A stretch of DNA of 64,000 nucleotides from Zeimonas sp046347945 (GTDB taxonomy: Bacteria; Pseudomonadota; Gammaproteobacteria; Burkholderiales; Burkholderiaceae_E), in NCBI GenBank assembly GCA_046347945.1, contig JAXMFB010000019.1, forward strand, positions 11,652 to 75,651. Reading direction: 5' to 3'. A program made the position numbers and the translations under genes. Shown here piece by piece: positions 49,768-57,777 of the stretch. Position 1 is the stretch's first letter. The number at the start of each line of letters is the position of its first letter. Under the pieces are notes generated by a model that was given only the letters and a program-made list of their open reading frames with translations, was not told the origin of the DNA and searched no databases.

Positions 49768-50703
49768 CTAACCTCTGAAGTAGGTGTAGGTGCTCGTGTC
49801 TTTGCCCCAGTTGCACAGCGCGTCCTCCATCTCTTGCATACCCACGCCGAGGCATGCGCCCAATACCTTGGTGCGCCGTTCAAGCTCCTGTATCGTTAGG
49901 CGCACACCAGTCTCGAACATGACTCTTGCACCTTTGTTCGGCCCGGTGGTGTTTGATTCAAAGTAGGGCCGTCCGGGTCGTATGGGCGCAAAGCCGAGCT
50001 TCTGAATCATCGTCAGGTAGTCGAACTTGCCGATCCGCGCGAACGAAGCGACCGAGTCCATGGATTTGAACAGGCCTTCGAAAGCGATCTCCGGGTTACC
50101 CTGTGCCTGGTCGAGCGCCGTCGTGAACAGGTTCTCGTGATTGTCGTGCCCGCGGACCCACCGCACATAGGTTTCGAACGCGTCCCCCGTGGCGTTGGGC
50201 TTGTCACCAGACAGGCTTAGGTATTTCCTATGGTTGCCGAAGCCCTTGCCTGTGCCGCGGCGCAGGTGGCCCTCATTGGCCGTTAACCACGCACGCATTC
50301 CGGCGAAGTCTGCGGTGACCGCCCTGAACGTCCACGGATCCCGCTGGCCGAGGGCGCTGTAAACCTCTCGCGCGTACCGATAGCCGGAAACAGGATGGCG
50401 GCCGAAGTGTACGAAGAGGAAGACGAGCCAACATGCCTCGTCGAAATCGCCGGCCTGGCGCTTGAGCAGGGCAGCCCGGATTGGATCGAAGAGCGGGCTC
50501 AAGCCATCGGCGCGGTCGGCGTCAATGGGCCGGTTCGCAACGACGGAGACGTAGCGGACGCGACGAACGCTGTCCACCAACTGTCGCAGAAAGACTTCGC
50601 GCCGGACCGCATCAGCGACGCCAGGCAGAGGAAAGTGCTGCTGCTCGCAGGCTGCAATGCCGTTCCGCAACTGGGCCCAAAGGGCTTGCTCGCGCACCCT
50701 CAT
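49768..50703 (-). CDS. Alpha-glutamyl/putrescinyl thymine pyrophosphorylase clade 3 (aGPT-Pplase3) domain protein
   Basis: A 311-residue protein. Segments WLVFLFVHFGRHPVSGYRYAREVY, FGNHRKYLSL, SVASFARIGKFDYLTMIQKLGFAPIRPGRPYF and TTGPNKGARVMFE resemble the aGPT-Pplase clade 3 family. The phage relatives in this superfamily are thought to replace pyrophosphate on hydroxymethyl-pyrimidine in DNA with an amine such as putrescine or glutamate; what clade 3 does in bacteria is not known. The ATG at 50703 overlaps the UDG-like stop (ATGA). Last gene of the six-gene operon. I rely on recalled family features, not a database match. Confidence 0.75.
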   Translation of the reverse strand: MRVREQALWAQLRNGIAACEQQHFPLPGVADAVRREVFLRQLVDSVRRVRYVSVVANRPIDADRADGLSPLFDPIRAALLKRQAGDFDEACWLVFLFVHFGRHPVSGYRYAREVYSALGQRDPWTFRAVTADFAGMRAWLTANEGHLRRGTGKGFGNHRKYLSLSGDKPNATGDAFETYVRWVRGHDNHENLFTTALDQAQGNPEIAFEGLFKSMDSVASFARIGKFDYLTMIQKLGFAPIRPGRPYFESNTTGPNKGARVMFETGVRLTIQELERRTKVLGACLGVGMQEMEDALCNWGKDTSTYTYFRG

Positions 50704-51512
50704 GCCAATGCACCGGCAGAGCAACGGCTGATCCAGGTCGCCATGCGAGAAACCGCTTCAGACGTAACGCCGAAACTACTTTGAATGTTGTGGTTATAGC
50801 CCAGCACTAGCAGCTCGCGGTCTAGCTCAAGTCCACCCAATCTAGAGATACGACCGATGTATCCGACTCCCGGAACCCGCCCGTCTTGAAGGGACCAGGA
50901 GCTCATCCGGCGGGTTTCCAATGGCTCATCGGGTACTAGGCGATTGAACTCCTTGACGACCGCGCTTCCGTTGAGAACCAGCACTCGGACATCCGACGCG
51001 ATGATTGTCTTAACCAGCGACGGCGTACCGAGCTGGATGAGTTGCGCCCGTTCGATGTTCGTCAACGAGGACCACTTCTCAGCGGTCGCGAACGGCACCA
51101 GATCCAGGTGGCAAGCCTTGACTCCAAAGCTGGTGTAGTACGACGCGCCCGTGCCCACAAGCAATTTCTCCAACCGCTTGAACCATTGGTCATATGGGTT
51201 GCCATAGAAGTAGTTCTCGCAAGCCTGCCAGACGCTGCGAACACCGCGACTGGCAACCTCCCCCCAGCTGCTGGCCCTCAGCGTGGTCAAGGACTCGAAG
51301 CGGTGGTGGGGGGCGTGCAACTCCCGGCCGTGCCGGTCGACGAACTCAAGATTGCTGGGGTTGAGCCCCAGCGTGGCAATGCGACTGTTAACGGGGTCAC
51401 CAAAGGCGAGGACTGGCGAAGCCCAGGGTATTGCACCAAGCTCGATCGGTCTGCCCTTGTGAAGTAGATCGACGAGGCGATCCACCTCAGTTAGCAGTCT
51501 GGCATTGCTCAT
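50700..51512 (-). CDS. Uracil-DNA-glycosylase-superfamily-like protein
   Basis: A 270-residue protein. IATLGLNPSN near residues 46-55 looks like the first UDG motif (G-hh-P-S type), CHLDLVPFATAEKWSSL resembles the central segment, and the C-terminal VLGYNHNIQSSFGV occupies the place of the HPS loop, with Asn-His-Asn instead of the usual His-Pro-Ser. It may excise or bind an altered pyrimidine. The ATG at 51512 overlaps the stop of the thymidylate-synthase-like gene (ATGA), and its own stop overlaps the next start, so all three are translationally coupled. Confidence 0.72.
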   Translation of the reverse strand: MSNARLLTEVDRLVDLLHKGRPIELGAIPWASPVLAFGDPVNSRIATLGLNPSNLEFVDRHGRELHAPHHRFESLTTLRASSWGEVASRGVRSVWQACENYFYGNPYDQWFKRLEKLLVGTGASYYTSFGVKACHLDLVPFATAEKWSSLTNIERAQLIQLGTPSLVKTIIASDVRVLVLNGSAVVKEFNRLVPDEPLETRRMSSWSLQDGRVPGVGYIGRISRLGGLELDRELLVLGYNHNIQSSFGVTSEAVSRMATWISRCSAGALA

Positions 51513-52504
51513 CGATTTGCTCCCGCACCGTTCTTGCGGTCCTCGGCCACATCCAACTTCGCGACCAAGAACATCTTGTAGACGTCCGAATGTAGCTGGT
51601 CCTTGAGGCCGGCAATTAGGGTAGCGTTGGAGTCTCTGCTGGCTCTGTAGGACAGGAGCAGTCGACCTAGATCCTTCCAATAGTCGTCGACCTTGGCCGT
51701 GCGGATCGCAGCGTCGAGATCCTCGCCACGTTTGAGTCTGGCCGATTCCTCCACGCCTCGAAGCCATTCGATCCCGTCATGCGGATCACCTACCGGCATG
51801 GCGGGCATGTGAATGGGATCCTGCCATCCCTCCCAGAGATATTGCTCTGCTGCTTCGAAGTGCTTTTGGTAAAGATGCAGGCTGCCGGCGCAATGCTTGT
51901 ACTCACCAAGTTCAGCACCGATGGTGCGCGCGATCATTTCTTGGAGCAGGGTGAAGGAGAAAATGTCGTGAGGCAAGCCGAGGTAGGCATCGTTCGATCG
52001 CATGGCAACGAACATGTGCAGTCTGTTATTCCGCACCAGGAACTGCAGCGTACAGGTGCACGGGATCGACGCGTAGCGCTCGGCAATATCGGTTGCATCG
52101 AATAACTGGATAGTGGCTCGCCGCGAGGTCCTATGCTTTTGCAGCAGTTGCACGACGTTGTGCAATTGATTGAGTCCGCGCCATGCTTGCAGACGTTCGC
52201 CATATCCGCTGCGGACCGTTATCTGGTCGTCGGACTCCTCCTGGAAGCGACCCGGAACGTAGTAGTCGATGAAGTCGAGGCATGTTCCCTTCGACAAGTA
52301 CCAAAGGAACTCGCCCAAGGCGCTGTAGACCTTGCCCTTCGATTCGGTTCGACTCAAACGGGCAAGAGGATTGGTCAGATGTAGGCAACCGCCGAAGACC
52401 TCTTTGAAGTCGCCGCGACCTGCGGTAACCAACTCTTCTTCGGCCAGTAGCGTCTCGAAAACGTGCCGCAGCAGACCATCTAGTGTGTCCTTCTGAACGT
52501 ACAC
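51509..52504 (-). CDS. Thymidylate synthase / dNMP hydroxymethylase-family protein
   Basis: A 331-residue protein of the thymidylate synthase fold. LGEFLWYLSKGT matches the substrate helix of TS (Glu65, Trp68). The catalytic Cys is Cys149 (IPCTCTLQF), the phosphate Arg-Ser-x-Asp is at 169-172, and His210/Tyr212 (SLHLYQKH) match the deoxyribose site. The base-discriminating Asn177 of E. coli TS is Asp180 here (LGLPHDIFSF), as in T4 dCMP hydroxymethylase (Asp179), so dCMP is the likelier substrate. GTG start at 52504 after GGGAGG. A housekeeping ThyA would have Asn and His after the Cys; both differ here. Confidence 0.82.
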   Translation of the reverse strand: MYVQKDTLDGLLRHVFETLLAEEELVTAGRGDFKEVFGGCLHLTNPLARLSRTESKGKVYSALGEFLWYLSKGTCLDFIDYYVPGRFQEESDDQITVRSGYGERLQAWRGLNQLHNVVQLLQKHRTSRRATIQLFDATDIAERYASIPCTCTLQFLVRNNRLHMFVAMRSNDAYLGLPHDIFSFTLLQEMIARTIGAELGEYKHCAGSLHLYQKHFEAAEQYLWEGWQDPIHMPAMPVGDPHDGIEWLRGVEESARLKRGEDLDAAIRTAKVDDYWKDLGRLLLSYRASRDSNATLIAGLKDQLHSDVYKMFLVAKLDVAEDRKNGAGANR

Positions 52505-52605
52505 CGCACCTCCCTTGCTTGTTCGACCCCGAGCTGTTGTATCCGTCGAAATCCAGTTTCGTACTTTGACTGGGCGGCGCGAGCCCTTGTAGAGCGTCGC
52601 CCGGG

Positions 52606-54426
52606 TCAGGATGTGGACGCGGCCTTCGGAGCCCCAGGGTAGAAGCCTCGGCGACCATCTTCGTCGCCGTCGCCAATGAATTCCAGCGGCTCCAGCAAGG
52701 CCCTCGAGTCATCTTTGATTTCCTGGTTTTCCAGAATGATGAGCTGGCCGGGACCTTGCCATTTCGCCAGCCACGCATAGAAGCGGTCTGTGACCGTAGA
52801 CACTGCGACGTCCCGCTGCTCCTTGCTCTTCGGGTCGGCGTAGGACTTGAGTGGCGAATCGATGACAACAAATCCCAGGTGCGGGTACTTCTTACCAACC
52901 GCATGCTCCATGACCGCAATCGTCAATGCGGCCAAAAAGATCGAGCGCTTGCCAGCCCCAAAATCCAGACGAGCGCGGCCATCGAGGACCAGGTCGCAGG
53001 CATCCGCGTCAAGCATCACCGACTGGATGCCGGTGAAACCCCAGGAGTGTAGGTAGCGTTTGGCATTCGCGGCAACCTCGTTTGTAGCAGCGCCGACATT
53101 TCGATTCAGCGGGATCTTCTTCTGCTTCTTGGCATTCGTCAGCCGCGCGTGCTCAGCCACGAGTTGAGCTTCCTCGTCGAACTTGGCCAGTTGCTCTGAC
53201 AGGGCACTCCGGCGGACGGCGAGGGACTTGGGATTGCCAGAGAATCCATAGCGCATTTCGTTCACCCGCGCCTTCTCAGTCACCTCAAGGCCATTGAGTT
53301 CTGCCCGAAGCGTTCCGACGGCCTGCCTCATTCGAGTGGCGCGGTCGTGCTCGCGCGCGAGCGCTACAGCGAGCCCTTGTCGCAACGCCACAATCTTCTC
53401 CAGCTCGGCCTTCAATGCCTTTCTGTATCCGTCTTGGGCACCCTGCCGCAACTGCCTCGGGTTGACCTGCGCCTCTGCTGAAGTGCCGCACAGAGGACAT
53501 CGAACCTCCTCGAGCGCCTGGAACATGGCGACGCCTTCCCACGTGGCGCCAAGACGCTCGCTGTCACTCTTGTACTTCGCATCGAGCAAATCAAACCGCT
53601 CGATCATCGACAGGCAGTGGTTTCGGTCCCGCTCGGCCGCTTGCAGCTCCGCGCTCTTCTTCAGGATGTCGTCGCGAACGCCTTTGAGCGCGCTGGCCCG
53701 GGCCTCGTAGTGGCTCGTCATAGCGTTCAGCGCGACGTCTACGCGCTCGAGAGCGCCAGCAATATCGTCCTTGGTCTGACCATCTGGCAAACCAGCGCGG
53801 ACCCTTCGGAGAGCCTCCTCTACCCCAAAAATCTGTCCGGCGAGCCGGTCCAGCTCTTTCGACGTCTTGACCAGTTCGATGGCTGAGTCATCAGTGCCGG
53901 TGAGGAACATATGGAAGGCCGCGACTCGCTGGGTCGCGTTGGCGACAGGGCCAGCTGTCGCGTCTTCGCTGATCATGGTCGGCTGGGACAGCAGGAACCA
54001 ATGGCGCAGATCGCCGCCCGTGACAAGGCCGCGCTTCGAGCGCGACCTGAGCAGCTGCTTGCCGGCTGCGCCGGCGTGGCGCACGAGGAAATCTCCGATG
54101 TCTTCCTTAAGCGCCTCCTTCATCAGCGTGCCGTCTTCCCCAGCGCATAGCTTGAACAGGGTCGAGTCCCCTCCCGCGAGGGCGCGTCGTACCTCGCACC
54201 TTACTTCCTCGACTTCGAGCTCCAGCGTGAGCAAGTCGTAGCCGAATGCCTCGGGAATCTTCTTGGGCAGCTTGTCGCCACCAAGCAGGTACCACAGGCA
54301 GTCGCGGATGTACGACTTGCCCGTGTCGCTCGCGCCGCGAACGAGCATGGCGGGATTACGGAAATTGACCCGAGCCTCGGGCTTGTCGGGGCCGGTGGCA
54401 ACTAGCGAAACGAGCTTGACTGTCAT
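52606..54426 (-). CDS. ABC-three-component (ABC-3C) system ATPase with zinc hook, Rad50/SMC-like
   Basis: A 606-residue ATPase. Walker A is GASDTGKS at residues 31-38, and a coiled coil spans about 180-430 with a hook motif CPLC at 310-313. The C-terminal lobe has FGAGKRSIFLAAL (signature-like, near 489) and the Walker B FVVIDSP (Asp523). In ABC-3C systems this protein is the DNA- or nucleoprotein-sensing subunit, working with a middle component and a toxic effector. The ATG at 54426 overlaps the middle-component stop (ATGA). A 101-base gap follows before the base-chemistry genes. Confidence 0.88.
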   Translation of the reverse strand: MTVKLVSLVATGPDKPEARVNFRNPAMLVRGASDTGKSYIRDCLWYLLGGDKLPKKIPEAFGYDLLTLELEVEEVRCEVRRALAGGDSTLFKLCAGEDGTLMKEALKEDIGDFLVRHAGAAGKQLLRSRSKRGLVTGGDLRHWFLLSQPTMISEDATAGPVANATQRVAAFHMFLTGTDDSAIELVKTSKELDRLAGQIFGVEEALRRVRAGLPDGQTKDDIAGALERVDVALNAMTSHYEARASALKGVRDDILKKSAELQAAERDRNHCLSMIERFDLLDAKYKSDSERLGATWEGVAMFQALEEVRCPLCGTSAEAQVNPRQLRQGAQDGYRKALKAELEKIVALRQGLAVALAREHDRATRMRQAVGTLRAELNGLEVTEKARVNEMRYGFSGNPKSLAVRRSALSEQLAKFDEEAQLVAEHARLTNAKKQKKIPLNRNVGAATNEVAANAKRYLHSWGFTGIQSVMLDADACDLVLDGRARLDFGAGKRSIFLAALTIAVMEHAVGKKYPHLGFVVIDSPLKSYADPKSKEQRDVAVSTVTDRFYAWLAKWQGPGQLIILENQEIKDDSRALLEPLEFIGDGDEDGRRGFYPGAPKAASTS

Positions 54427-54917
54427 AGTAGAGAGGACTGCTTCACGATCTCCAATTCCGCGCCCCAGAGGTGCCCACTTTCGGCAAAGAGGTTGAGAAG
54501 CTCGGTCGAATTGGCCATACCGAACCGTTCAGCCGCCCAGACGCAACGTTCCTGCAAATCCCGCCAATACTTCGAAGACAAGGACCCGACCATGGTGAAG
54601 CTGCTCGCGCCGGCAATGTACGTCATTCCCCGGTCGTCAAGGACGACGTCGACCAGGCCACGTGTGCTCATGAGGTAGAGACCCTGCTCGATCCGTTCAC
54701 GTCGGCTGAACAGCTCGGCGTTCCGGTACGGCACCGGCGTGTGAAGGCTGGCGGGGCCACCCACGTCCTGCGAGTAGACGATTGCGTAGTCGAGCAGCAC
54801 GAGCTTCTGCAAGTCCGCGCCGCCCGGCCTGAGCGCGAACAGCAAATAGACCATGCGCAGCCCGAGTTCGAACGGGGTGTTGAACAGCTCCGGCTGCTTG
54901 CGGCTCACCGAACCCAT
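54423..54917 (-). CDS. ABC-3C system middle component
   Basis: A 164-residue protein. FNTPFELGLRMVYLLFALRPGGADLQKLVLLDYAIVYSQDVGGPASLHTPVPYRN, followed by ERIEQGLYLMSTRGLVDVVLDDRG, is characteristic of the small middle component of ABC-three-component systems, a winged-helix-like adaptor between ATPase and effector. The ATG at 54917 lies inside the end of the effector gene (13-base overlap), and its stop overlaps the ATPase start. It has no catalytic motif. Confidence 0.85.
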   Translation of the reverse strand: MGSVSRKQPELFNTPFELGLRMVYLLFALRPGGADLQKLVLLDYAIVYSQDVGGPASLHTPVPYRNAELFSRRERIEQGLYLMSTRGLVDVVLDDRGMTYIAGASSFTMVGSLSSKYWRDLQERCVWAAERFGMANSTELLNLFAESGHLWGAELEIVKQSSLL

Positions 54918-56062
54918 GTGAGTTGCTTCTCGTTGACAAGGTGATGGCAGGTGCCCGGAAGGTCCCCGCCGCGCAGTCGAGTGTGAAGGACGCTGTCGGT
55001 CACGGTTAGCATCTGTGCCGCGTCGATGGCGGCGTCGTGCCGCTGGAGGCCAGTTTTGAGAAGTGGGCTCTTCACTTTGAGCCTAACGCCCTTCAAGACC
55101 ATGTCGAGCAGCTTCTTGAACTCATCCTCCACGTAAATGTCCCGGCTGAATCGCTTCAGCCCCTCAGCCGCATAAAAGGCTTCGCGAGCCGCAGCGAGAT
55201 GCTCGCGATAGACCTCGTCTGCAGGCACTTTAGCCAGATCCATCGGCACGTCCTCGGCTTCCGTGTATGCCCGGATGAGTTCGGAGACGTATGTCATTTC
55301 ATGAAACTGGGTCTGGGCCGGGACAGCCGGATCGTCGCCGCGTTCCGGCTCGATCCCGAACAGTTTGCAGTGGGCGTTGACATCTTCCGCATGCCAGGCC
55401 AACAGATCCACAATCTGACATTCCTCGAACCGCTTGAAGTCGAAGGTGTTAATGAATGCTTCCATTGCCGGAGTCAGCTTGGCGACTTGGTCCTTGAGGC
55501 CATGGGTGCCAGCCTTCCAGGCGCTCAGCAGGCCCAAGCGCAGATTGCTGGGGTTGGCGAGAAGATCATGCAACTCTGGGCCCGCGTTCTTTGGCGCACA
55601 GAAGTAGTACTTTCTAGGCACGGGGAAGCTCTTGGCCAACAGGTGGCCGAAGAACTTCACGAGCTCAGGATAAGCATTGCCCGGCGTCAGGCGCTGCCCA
55701 TAGTGCTTGGCCTGATAGAGGTCCCAACCGTCGGTAACTAACGCGACCTGGAGTCGAGCTTCGACGTCCCTGCCCTTGTCACCGGCGCTCCCGAGGACCT
55801 TGACGGAGACGTACTTGGCGGTGCCGATCGTCCGTTGGCGACAGGCAGCTGCGATGAACTCTTCCCACTCCTTGTCGGAAATCGTGTGCAAGAAAACAGA
55901 CGGCGGAACGGTGCCGCGCTTGACCACGAGACGGTTGGTCTTCGGCTTTTTGAGCTTCGCTGGGATGGACACTTTTTCGCCCTTGTCACTCTGGAGGGGC
56001 ATTAGTCCGTCAAGTTGTCCCGGCGTACCTAGGGCGGTCGCCTGTGGTCCGTTCTCCGCCAT
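54905..56062 (-). CDS. ABC-3C effector: restriction-endonuclease-like domain plus ABC-3C C-terminal domain
   Basis: A 385-residue protein. Residues about 55-160 look like a PD-(D/E)xK nuclease: EWEEFIAAACRQ (Glu67/68), GSAGDKGRDVEA (Asp95/Asp99) and WDLYQAKHYGQ (Gln117-x-Lys119), the form seen in Mrr-like and type IV enzymes. Residues about 240-385 form a helical domain (FHEMTYVSELIRAYTEAEDVP) of the type that ties ABC-3C effectors to the middle component. First gene of the operon; ATG at 56062 with GGGAGG about ten bases upstream. It is expected to cut DNA once the ATPase senses a target; the target is unknown. Confidence 0.82.
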   Translation of the reverse strand: MAENGPQATALGTPGQLDGLMPLQSDKGEKVSIPAKLKKPKTNRLVVKRGTVPPSVFLHTISDKEWEEFIAAACRQRTIGTAKYVSVKVLGSAGDKGRDVEARLQVALVTDGWDLYQAKHYGQRLTPGNAYPELVKFFGHLLAKSFPVPRKYYFCAPKNAGPELHDLLANPSNLRLGLLSAWKAGTHGLKDQVAKLTPAMEAFINTFDFKRFEECQIVDLLAWHAEDVNAHCKLFGIEPERGDDPAVPAQTQFHEMTYVSELIRAYTEAEDVPMDLAKVPADEVYREHLAAAREAFYAAEGLKRFSRDIYVEDEFKKLLDMVLKGVRLKVKSPLLKTGLQRHDAAIDAAQMLTVTDSVLHTRLRGGDLPGTCHHLVNEKQLTWVR

Positions 56063-56512
56063 GTGCGTGCACGCCTCCCTTGGGACAGTTGGTCGACAAC
56101 CCGTGGATTTGCCACGTATTGTTACCGAAGTCGATGGTGCACGGCGCTCCTGCGCGAGCTTGGTCTGGCAGGGCCTTCAAGAGCACTGCCATGAGGTGCT
56201 CCCGACTGAAAAAACTCTCCGAGAGTGGATGACAGCAGCGCCAGCGATCCGAAGGAGCGCAGTGTGTGGATGGCGTGAATCCGCTGAGCGCTCTGGGTGT
56301 CGGAGATCCACGCCCCCTTGTCTTGTGGGTGCGATGCCCAGTCGATGACCGGTAAACGACAGAATGCGGGAATTCGAGTCTTCGGAGTGCCTGACGCCTT
56401 TCGCTGCGAAGCGGCTGTTCATCGTCATCGCTGCGGCGGAACGGCAGCGCTTGATCCTGCCGACTCCTGCGGGTGAACAGCGAACATCACGGCCAGCGCC
56501 GCTGAAATGCGG
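56063..56512. other. Gap between the ABC-3C operon and the PIN toxin gene
   Basis: About 450 bases with no gene I can support. The reading frames present are short and lack homology I recognise. The first 60 bases upstream of 56062 must hold the promoter of the six-gene operon; a weak AT-rich patch (TAACAATAC on the minus strand) is the only candidate -10. The remainder (56300-56500) looks like decayed coding sequence rather than a regulatory region. Confidence 0.5.
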
Positions 56513-57088
56513 TCACAGCACACCTCGAAATTCGGCGAGCCCCTTCACGGTCTGCGTGAGGCCCTGCCGGAGCAGGATGTCGAGGTAGCGATTGACATCG
56601 AGTGGCGGGTTCTTCAGCTGCTGTCGCTGCCGCTGCGCAGCGGCGACCACCGCGGCTTGGTCGAGATCGAAGAGGTTCTCGACAAACAGGTCCGGGTGCT
56701 GAGCCTCAAGCCCGAACGACTCCAGCACATCGGCCGGAAAGTCGCGCTCGTTGAACGTCACGATCACGCTGGCGTGGCAGCGGATTGCGGCGGCGAGGAC
56801 GTGCCGGTCATCCGGGTCGGGAAGAGCCAGGCCCTCGATCAAGACTTCGTGCCCGGTCACCACTGCGTCAGGGATCGCCCGGTCCATCAAGTCCGAGGTG
56901 CGATCGAGTTGCTCGGCCGCGAGGTCAGGCCGGTTCTTCAGCAGGTTGCGCTTCCACTCGTCGTGAATCTGGGCACTCCAGCGCGCGCGAAAGCGCCCGG
57001 ACAGGCCGAGCCACATGAGGAAGTCGCGCAGCGGTGCCGGGTACAGCACACAGGCATCGTAGACCGCGGTGAACGGCGAACTCCTCAT
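56513..57088 (-). CDS. PIN-domain toxin (VapC-like)
   Basis: A 191-residue PIN-fold protein. AVYDACVLYPAPLRDFLMWL holds the first Asp (near residue 11), SAQIHDEWKRNLL the second acidic site, LPDPDDRHVLAAAI the third Asp, and IVTFNERDFP the usual end motif. It is larger than a minimal VapC and close to the COG1848/PIN_3 group. It is predicted to cleave RNA. The ATG at 57088 overlaps the stop of the HTH gene (ATGA), giving the antitoxin-first order typical of vapBC-like pairs. Confidence 0.87.
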   Translation of the reverse strand: MRSSPFTAVYDACVLYPAPLRDFLMWLGLSGRFRARWSAQIHDEWKRNLLKNRPDLAAEQLDRTSDLMDRAIPDAVVTGHEVLIEGLALPDPDDRHVLAAAIRCHASVIVTFNERDFPADVLESFGLEAQHPDLFVENLFDLDQAAVVAAAQRQRQQLKNPPLDVNRYLDILLRQGLTQTVKGLAEFRGVL

Positions 57089-57552
57089 TCGTAGCCCAGC
57101 TGAAGCTCCTGGGCCTGTTTCGCCAGTTCTTCCATCGCTCGCTCGCTCGATCGATCCTGTTCGGCCTTGAAGCCCATCAGGTCAGCGAACCGGATACGCC
57201 GGTGCTTGCCGGTCTTGTGGAACGGCAGCGCACCACCTTCCAGCAGCTTGACGAGGTGAGGGCGCGACACATTCAACATGTCGGCGGCTTCCTGCGTCGT
57301 CAGCTCGGCGTGGATCGGCACGACCTTGACCGCATTGCCCTCGGCAAGCTCAGACAGGATGTCGACCAGCAAGCGCAGCGCGGACGTGGGCAACTCGACC
57401 TGGTGGGCCTGGTTCTTCGCGTCAAAGATTTGGATGCGCTGGGTCTCGAACTGCGTGCTCAGATAGGCAGCCAGCGCGCGCTGGCTCTCCGCGGCCGCGG
57501 CGACCTCGCGCTCGACGGGTAGCGTGGTTTCCAGGGTGAGGGGGTGCGTCAT
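57085..57552 (-). CDS. Excisionase-family HTH DNA-binding antitoxin
   Basis: A 155-residue protein with a central MerR/excisionase-type helix-turn-helix (ELTTQEAADMLNVSRPHLVKLLEGGALPFHKTGKHRRIRFADLMGFKAEQD). The N-terminal half is helical with no clear match. A clear promoter places the transcript start near 57576, so I prefer the ATG at 57552; an ATG at 57567 is possible and one at 57588 lies upstream of the transcript start. The gene is coupled to the PIN toxin. Direct repeats in the promoter suggest that the product represses its own operon. Confidence 0.85.
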   Translation of the reverse strand: MTHPLTLETTLPVEREVAAAAESQRALAAYLSTQFETQRIQIFDAKNQAHQVELPTSALRLLVDILSELAEGNAVKVVPIHAELTTQEAADMLNVSRPHLVKLLEGGALPFHKTGKHRRIRFADLMGFKAEQDRSSERAMEELAKQAQELQLGYE

Positions 57553-57583
57553 GGCGTGATCCGGCATCGGGCTCGATGTCTCA

Positions 57584-57612
57584 ATCATAATCGAAACAAA
57601 CGAAAATCGCAA
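57584..57612 (-). promoter_or_regulatory. Sigma-70 promoter of the PIN/HTH toxin-antitoxin operon
   Basis: The minus strand reads TTGCGA (57612-57607), 17 bases, then TATGAT (57589-57584). This is a near-consensus promoter with ideal spacing, about 24 bases upstream of the transcript start to ATG 57552. The spacer overlaps an 11-base direct repeat described separately. Confidence 0.75.
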
Positions 57613-57621
57613 CAAACGAAA
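57595..57621. repeat. 11-base direct repeat, probable operator of the toxin-antitoxin operon
   Basis: AACAAACGAAA occurs at 57595-57605 and 57611-57621, 16 bases apart. The copies sit in the -35 to -10 region of the promoter, so a protein bound to them would block transcription. The HTH antitoxin is the natural candidate. No third copy is seen nearby. Confidence 0.6.
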
Positions 57622-57777
57622 TGAATCACTAGCCGCCCCGCGCGGCCATCTCGGCTGTGCACGGCGACTAGCGGGTCCGCCCGCAGCGCAGCCAAGCGCT
57701 TCCATACCTGAACGCCGCTCCAAAGGGAGAGGGCGGGGCGCCGGCTACCCGGGTGACCTGCAGGTCGTCGCCGCCGG

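Noticed and set aside
51509..52504. Housekeeping thymidylate synthase (thyA)
   Set aside because: The discriminating Asn is Asp, the His after the catalytic Cys is missing, and it lies in a mobile operon with conflict genes.
56177..56428. A possible 83-codon gene in the gap upstream of the ABC-3C operon
   Set aside because: No ribosome site, no family resemblance; reads like decayed sequence.
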